This document shows positions 33,604 through 36,526 of a DNA stretch of 36,526 nucleotides, in pieces. Within the stretch, counting starts at the first letter, position 1, and each line of letters begins with the position of its first letter. Both the position numbers and the translations under genes were made by a program. Source of the DNA: Butyrivibrio sp. (GTDB lineage Bacteria > Bacillota_A > Clostridia > Lachnospirales > Lachnospiraceae); the NCBI GenBank assembly GCA_024690635.1, contig JAILOW010000140.1, positions 1-36,526 on the forward strand, written 5' to 3'. The notes below the pieces were generated by a model. The model did not search any database. It was not told the DNA's origin and saw only the letters and a list, made by a program, of their open reading frames with translations.

Positions 33604-35256
33604 ATGAGGAAAAATATATCTTTGACGATGGGAATGATTCTCTTGTCTACAGCTTGTCTTTTTGGATGCGGAAAAGAGAAAGCGCAAAAGGAAACCGCTG
33701 AAAATGCAAATGAAGCTGTTTCTTTTGAGAGCACTACAGAAGCTTCCACAGAGGATGATCTTGCAAATGCTGAGGTTCCGATCCCTGACAAAGGACAGAA
33801 GATCACCATAGTAAAACACAAGATCAACTGTAAAAAGGATGACAAGGTGATCGCGGGAGGAGAGTACCCCGAGATCGTATTTAGCGATGAGATGGCAAAG
33901 GAGTATCCTGAACTTGCCAAATATATTGAAGAGCTTAATGAAGGCTGGGAGGGCGTCAGCAGCACTGTGTCGGAGTACGGCGCATGGGCACAGGAAGATC
34001 CTTATTCTGATGATGCTTATTATGAGAGCACCGTAAATATTCAGATAGTAAGGGCAGATGACAAGATGTTCACGATGCTTGCAAGTTTTTACGACTGGGC
34101 AGGCGGAGCGCATCCAAGTCATTACACTGCAGCCTATAATATAGATCCCGTAACGGGAGAGGAGCTTCGTCTTGAAAACCTTCTTGATGATGTATCTGCA
34201 TTTGCACCGGGAGTTCGTGCAAAGCTGGAGGAAAACTATCCCGGAGTCATGGAAGAGGTAGACAGCTATTATTTCAAGGATGAGGATGACGATCCCGATG
34301 AGTTTAAAAATAAGTTAAATGAGAATTCTTATACCTATACTCTTACAGAGAAGGGCTTGTGGATCATCTTTTCTCCCTATGAGATAGCTTCTTATGCAAC
34401 AGGCTATCTTGAAGTTGAATTGTCCTATGATGAGTTCCCTACTCTTATTAAGCCCGAGTATCGTATGGATAAGGCGCAGGACATGGACAAAATGGTTACT
34501 GTGTCAGAGGGATCTTCAGTTGAAGTTGAGCCCAGGGAAGCTGATTCGGCAGAAGCAGTTAATGTTGAGAATCCCAGCTGGACCAGCTATGTAAGCAGCA
34601 GTGCTTCACCAAAGGCTGAAAAACACGTAAGTCTTGAAAAGCTCACGGAAGAAAAATCAGACTGGCTTGACAGGGACGCCTGGGCTTCTAAGAACGGCTT
34701 TGCTGTTGCCAGTTCCTGCTATGAGGATGATAACTGCTTTTATGCACCGTATAATCCCATAGAGTATGACTATATGAACACTGCAATAAATATCTACAAC
34801 AAAGCGGGAGATGAACTTCTTTACAATTTTGATCTCTACAATCTTTGTAACGGACCGGACGTAGAATCCGGAGACTCATCCCGCACTTCGCAGTTCATTC
34901 GCTTCGCTGAGGTTTATGACGGCACTCTTTACGCAGAAATAGGCCACATGGGATATGCTTCGGAAGAGTCAAGGTCAAGCTACATGGTAGGTATAGACCT
35001 TGCAACAGGGCAGCTTCTTTTTAAGTCAGAACCCCTTAGAGCAAATGCCGATAACTTTGCTATAGTGGATGATTCCATTATCTGCGGCTATGGATTCACC
35101 TATGAGCCTGACTATATCTACGTCCTGGACAGATTCACAGGAGAAACCGTATCTTCCCTTCCTGTAAACTCTGCAGCAGAGCAGTTCAATGTGGTGGGAG
35201 ATACACTTTATGTAGCCTGCTATAATACGGCTTATACATATAAAATAGTTAAGTAA
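33604..35256 (+). CDS. Lipoprotein with RsiV/DUF3298-like domain and a C-terminal propeller-like region
   Basis: Exported lipoprotein of 550 residues. The ATG at 33604 has GAGGAG (33591-33596) at ideal spacing and starts a signal peptide with lipobox LFGC; the ATG at 33589 is too close to any ribosome binding site. After a Ser/Thr/Glu-rich spacer, residues about 65-280 resemble the DUF4163/DUF3298 pair found in RsiV and PdaC: TVNIQIVRADDKMFTMLASF, then AGGAHPSHYTAAYNID, and the IIFSPYEIASYATGYLEVEL signature. The last 200 residues contain repeated blades with YIYVLDRFTGETVSSLP and LYVACYNTAYTYKI, like PQQ/YVTN beta-propellers. No sigma factor gene is adjacent, so an anti-sigma role is not indicated. 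Function unknown; perhaps cell-surface ligand or glycan sensing. Confidence 0.7.
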   Translation: MRKNISLTMGMILLSTACLFGCGKEKAQKETAENANEAVSFESTTEASTEDDLANAEVPIPDKGQKITIVKHKINCKKDDKVIAGGEYPEIVFSDEMAKEYPELAKYIEELNEGWEGVSSTVSEYGAWAQEDPYSDDAYYESTVNIQIVRADDKMFTMLASFYDWAGGAHPSHYTAAYNIDPVTGEELRLENLLDDVSAFAPGVRAKLEENYPGVMEEVDSYYFKDEDDDPDEFKNKLNENSYTYTLTEKGLWIIFSPYEIASYATGYLEVELSYDEFPTLIKPEYRMDKAQDMDKMVTVSEGSSVEVEPREADSAEAVNVENPSWTSYVSSSASPKAEKHVSLEKLTEEKSDWLDRDAWASKNGFAVASSCYEDDNCFYAPYNPIEYDYMNTAINIYNKAGDELLYNFDLYNLCNGPDVESGDSSRTSQFIRFAEVYDGTLYAEIGHMGYASEESRSSYMVGIDLATGQLLFKSEPLRANADNFAIVDDSIICGYGFTYEPDYIYVLDRFTGETVSSLPVNSAAEQFNVVGDTLYVACYNTAYTYKIVK

Positions 35257-35274
35257 AAAAGAAAGGGATAGCCT

Positions 35275-36309
35275 ATGAAAAAAGTGACTCTTGGCCGCAC
35301 GGGAATAACAATTGTACAAAACGGATTTGGGGCGCTGCCTGTTCAGAGGGTGTCTGCTGACGAAGCAGTTTTGATACTGAGAAGAGCCTATGAGGGTGGT
35401 ATCAGGTTTTTTGATACCGCAAGAGCCTACACTGACAGCGAGGAAAAGCTGGGGCTTGCTTTCGGCAACGGTTATCTGAATAGAGAAGATATCTATATTG
35501 CTACCAAGACTCCGGCTAAGACTCCGGAGGATTTTTGGAAAGACCTTGATACTTCACTTTCTAAATTAAAGACTGACTATATTGATATATATCAATTCCA
35601 CCTGATGGGGCAATGCTGGAAGCCGGGAGATGGAAGCGGTATGTATGAGTGTATGCTGGAAGCAAAAAAGCAGGGCAAGATCAGACATATCGGTGGAACC
35701 GCGCACAAGATCGGTGTGGCTAAAGAGCTGATAGAGTCTGGACTGTATGAGACTGTTCAATATCCCATAAGCTATCTGGCAACAGAAAAAGAGCTTGATC
35801 TCATCAGGCTCGCCAATGAGAATAATGTTGGATTTATTTGCATGAAGGGCCTTGCCGGAGGTCTTATCACCGATTCGAGGGCTGCTATGGCATTTATTTC
35901 CCAATACGACGGAGCAGTGCCTATTTGGGGAGTTCAGAGAATGAATGAGCTTGAAGAGTGGCTTTCTTATATGGAAGCGACTCCCAAGATGGATGAAGAA
36001 ATCAAGGCATTTATTGAGTCTGAAAGAAAAGAGCTTATGGGCGATTTTTGCAGAGGCTGTGGATATTGCATGCCCTGCACGGTAGGTATAGAGATAAACA
36101 GCTGCAATCGCATGTCTTTGATGCTACGCCGTGCTCCCAGCAAGGGATGGCTTTCCGAGCATTGGCAGGAAGAAATGGAAAAGATTGAATCATGTGTGGA
36201 GTGCGGAGCATGTATTACAAAATGCCCTTATGAACTTAATATACCGGTTCTTCTTAGGAAAAACCTTGAAGATTACAGGGCTGTCCTGAGGGGCGAAAAA
36301 GAAATTTAA
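35275..36309 (+). CDS. Aldo/keto reductase with C-terminal 4Fe-4S domain
   Basis: Cytoplasmic oxidoreductase of 344 residues. The N-terminal TIM barrel (about 1-250) has the complete AKR tetrad D47, Y52, K78 and H109 (FFDTARAYTDSEEKLG, IATKTP, YQFHL). The C-terminal 90 residues carry ferredoxin-like cysteine motifs, CRGCGYCMPC and CVECGACITKCP, able to hold iron-sulfur clusters. This architecture is known as the COG1453-type reductase of anaerobes; the substrate is usually undefined. AAAGGGATAG precedes the ATG at 35275. It lies 18 bases after the lipoprotein gene, so the two may be co-transcribed, though no functional link is evident. No clear terminator follows before the tRNA promoter. Confidence 0.88.
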   Translation: MKKVTLGRTGITIVQNGFGALPVQRVSADEAVLILRRAYEGGIRFFDTARAYTDSEEKLGLAFGNGYLNREDIYIATKTPAKTPEDFWKDLDTSLSKLKTDYIDIYQFHLMGQCWKPGDGSGMYECMLEAKKQGKIRHIGGTAHKIGVAKELIESGLYETVQYPISYLATEKELDLIRLANENNVGFICMKGLAGGLITDSRAAMAFISQYDGAVPIWGVQRMNELEEWLSYMEATPKMDEEIKAFIESERKELMGDFCRGCGYCMPCTVGIEINSCNRMSLMLRRAPSKGWLSEHWQEEMEKIESCVECGACITKCPYELNIPVLLRKNLEDYRAVLRGEKEI

Positions 36310-36326
36310 ATTTTTTAAAAAAGTGC

Positions 36327-36355
36327 TTGCATTATTTATCTGTTTGTTATAAGAT
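36327..36355 (+). promoter_or_regulatory. Probable promoter of tRNA-Glu
   Basis: TTGCAT (36327-36332) is followed after 17 bases by TAAGAT (36350-36355). Overlapping TATAAG and GATAAT alternatives have worse spacing. The predicted start near 36362 leaves about 26 bases of leader, which contains a GTCGC/GCGAC hairpin (36362-36380). Confidence 0.5.
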
Positions 36356-36387
36356 AATCAAGTCGCACGAAACAAGCGACCTGAGAT

Positions 36388-36459
36388 GCCTCGTTGGTCA
36401 AGCGGTTAAGACGCTGCCCTCTCACGGCAGAATCAGCGGTTCGATTCCGCTACGAGGTA
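36388..36459 (+). tRNA. tRNA-Glu (anticodon CTC)
   Basis: A complete cloverleaf can be drawn. Acceptor GCCTCGT (36388-36394) pairs with ACGAGGT (36452-36458) with a G1-U72 wobble. The D-arm is GTC/GAC around AAGCGGTTAA. The anticodon stem is CTGCC/GGCAG with loop CTCTCAC and anticodon CTC at 36421-36423. The T-arm is AGCGG/CCGCT with loop TTCGATT. The discriminator base is A (36459). CCA is not encoded. It closely resembles Bacillus-type tRNA-Glu but reads GAG rather than GAA. Confidence 0.95.
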
Positions 36460-36473
36460 CTGACTTGAGCAGA

Positions 36474-36504
36474 GCACTTGGTGAGGTTCTTTCGAACCTA
36501 GTGC
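36474..36504 (+). other. Stem-loop downstream of tRNA-Glu at the window edge
   Basis: GCACT (36474-36478) pairs with AGTGC (36500-36504), and AGGTTC (36484-36489) with GAACCT (36494-36499) over a TTTC loop, with a 5-base bulge (TGGTG) on the 5' side. There is no T-run, so it is not a standard terminator. It may be part of a further RNA or a leader that continues beyond the window. Confidence 0.4.
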
Positions 36505-36526
36505 GAGCCATGGGGATGCACTTGAC

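Noticed and set aside
36310..36326. Palindromic TTTTTTAAAAAA as a terminator for the reductase gene
   Set aside because: It is only an A/T run with no GC stem.

Overview
This window looks like a chromosomal segment of a Gram-positive anaerobe of the Lachnospiraceae, most like Butyrivibrio or Pseudobutyrivibrio. The case rests on a Firmicutes-type PolC, the pyrH-frr-uppS-cdsA-dxr-rseP-ispG-polC gene order, a GH3 beta-glucosidase with swapped domain order (a type known from Butyrivibrio and Ruminococcus), frequent AGGAGG-like ribosome binding sites, and moderately low GC with heavy CTT use for leucine. I saw no phage genes, transposases or CRISPR arrays. The genus is an inference from gene content, not from a database search.

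Layout. 1-0.9 kb: the C-terminal end of a surface protein, a terminator, a small unrecognised gene and a second terminator. 0.9-1.18 kb: a 326-base intergenic stretch full of nested inverted repeats. 1.18-4.12 kb: an rlmD-sfsA-nudC operon (rRNA methylation, SfsA, NAD(H)/Nudix hydrolase) ending at a perfect 14-bp bidirectional terminator. 4.2-6.2 kb, minus strand: a two-gene GlcNAc/glucose-type PTS (separate IIA, then IICB) behind a good promoter with a hairpin in its leader. 6.39-7.38 kb: an orphan substrate-binding lipoprotein with its own terminator.

7.5-15.85 kb: an intracellular oligosaccharide-degrading operon. It has a domain-swapped GH3 beta-glucosidase, a GH94-type disaccharide phosphorylase and a second, larger phosphorylase resembling the GH149/GH161 beta-glucan phosphorylases. 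truA follows closely. A reasonable reading is that imported beta-glucan oligomers (beta-1,3 is my best guess) are shortened by phosphorolysis to glucose 1-phosphate, with GH3 trimming the rest. No transporter or regulator for this system lies in the window.

16.7-22.1 kb: an envelope or surface-glycan module. It contains a secreted clan-A-like glycosidase (DUF5722 type), a multi-pass GT-C glycosyltransferase, a membrane-anchored NodB polysaccharide deacetylase and a bactofilin with a long acidic N-terminal region. 22.1-33.6 kb: the housekeeping operon pyrH, frr, uppS, cdsA, dxr, rseP, ispG, polC, then a PAP2 phosphatase. It links UMP supply, ribosome recycling, isoprenoid precursors, undecaprenyl carrier, phospholipid synthesis and replication. 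The usual upstream rpsB-tsf pair is absent here and bactofilin occupies that position. 33.6-36.5 kb: a DUF3298/RsiV-like lipoprotein, an aldo/keto reductase with C-terminal iron-sulfur motifs, and tRNA-Glu(CTC).

The most interesting points are the phosphorylase pair without a transporter, the structured region ahead of rlmD with mutually exclusive stems (one followed by six Ts), the glycan module ending in a bactofilin joined to the pyrH operon, and a large hairpin inside the cdsA-dxr gap.
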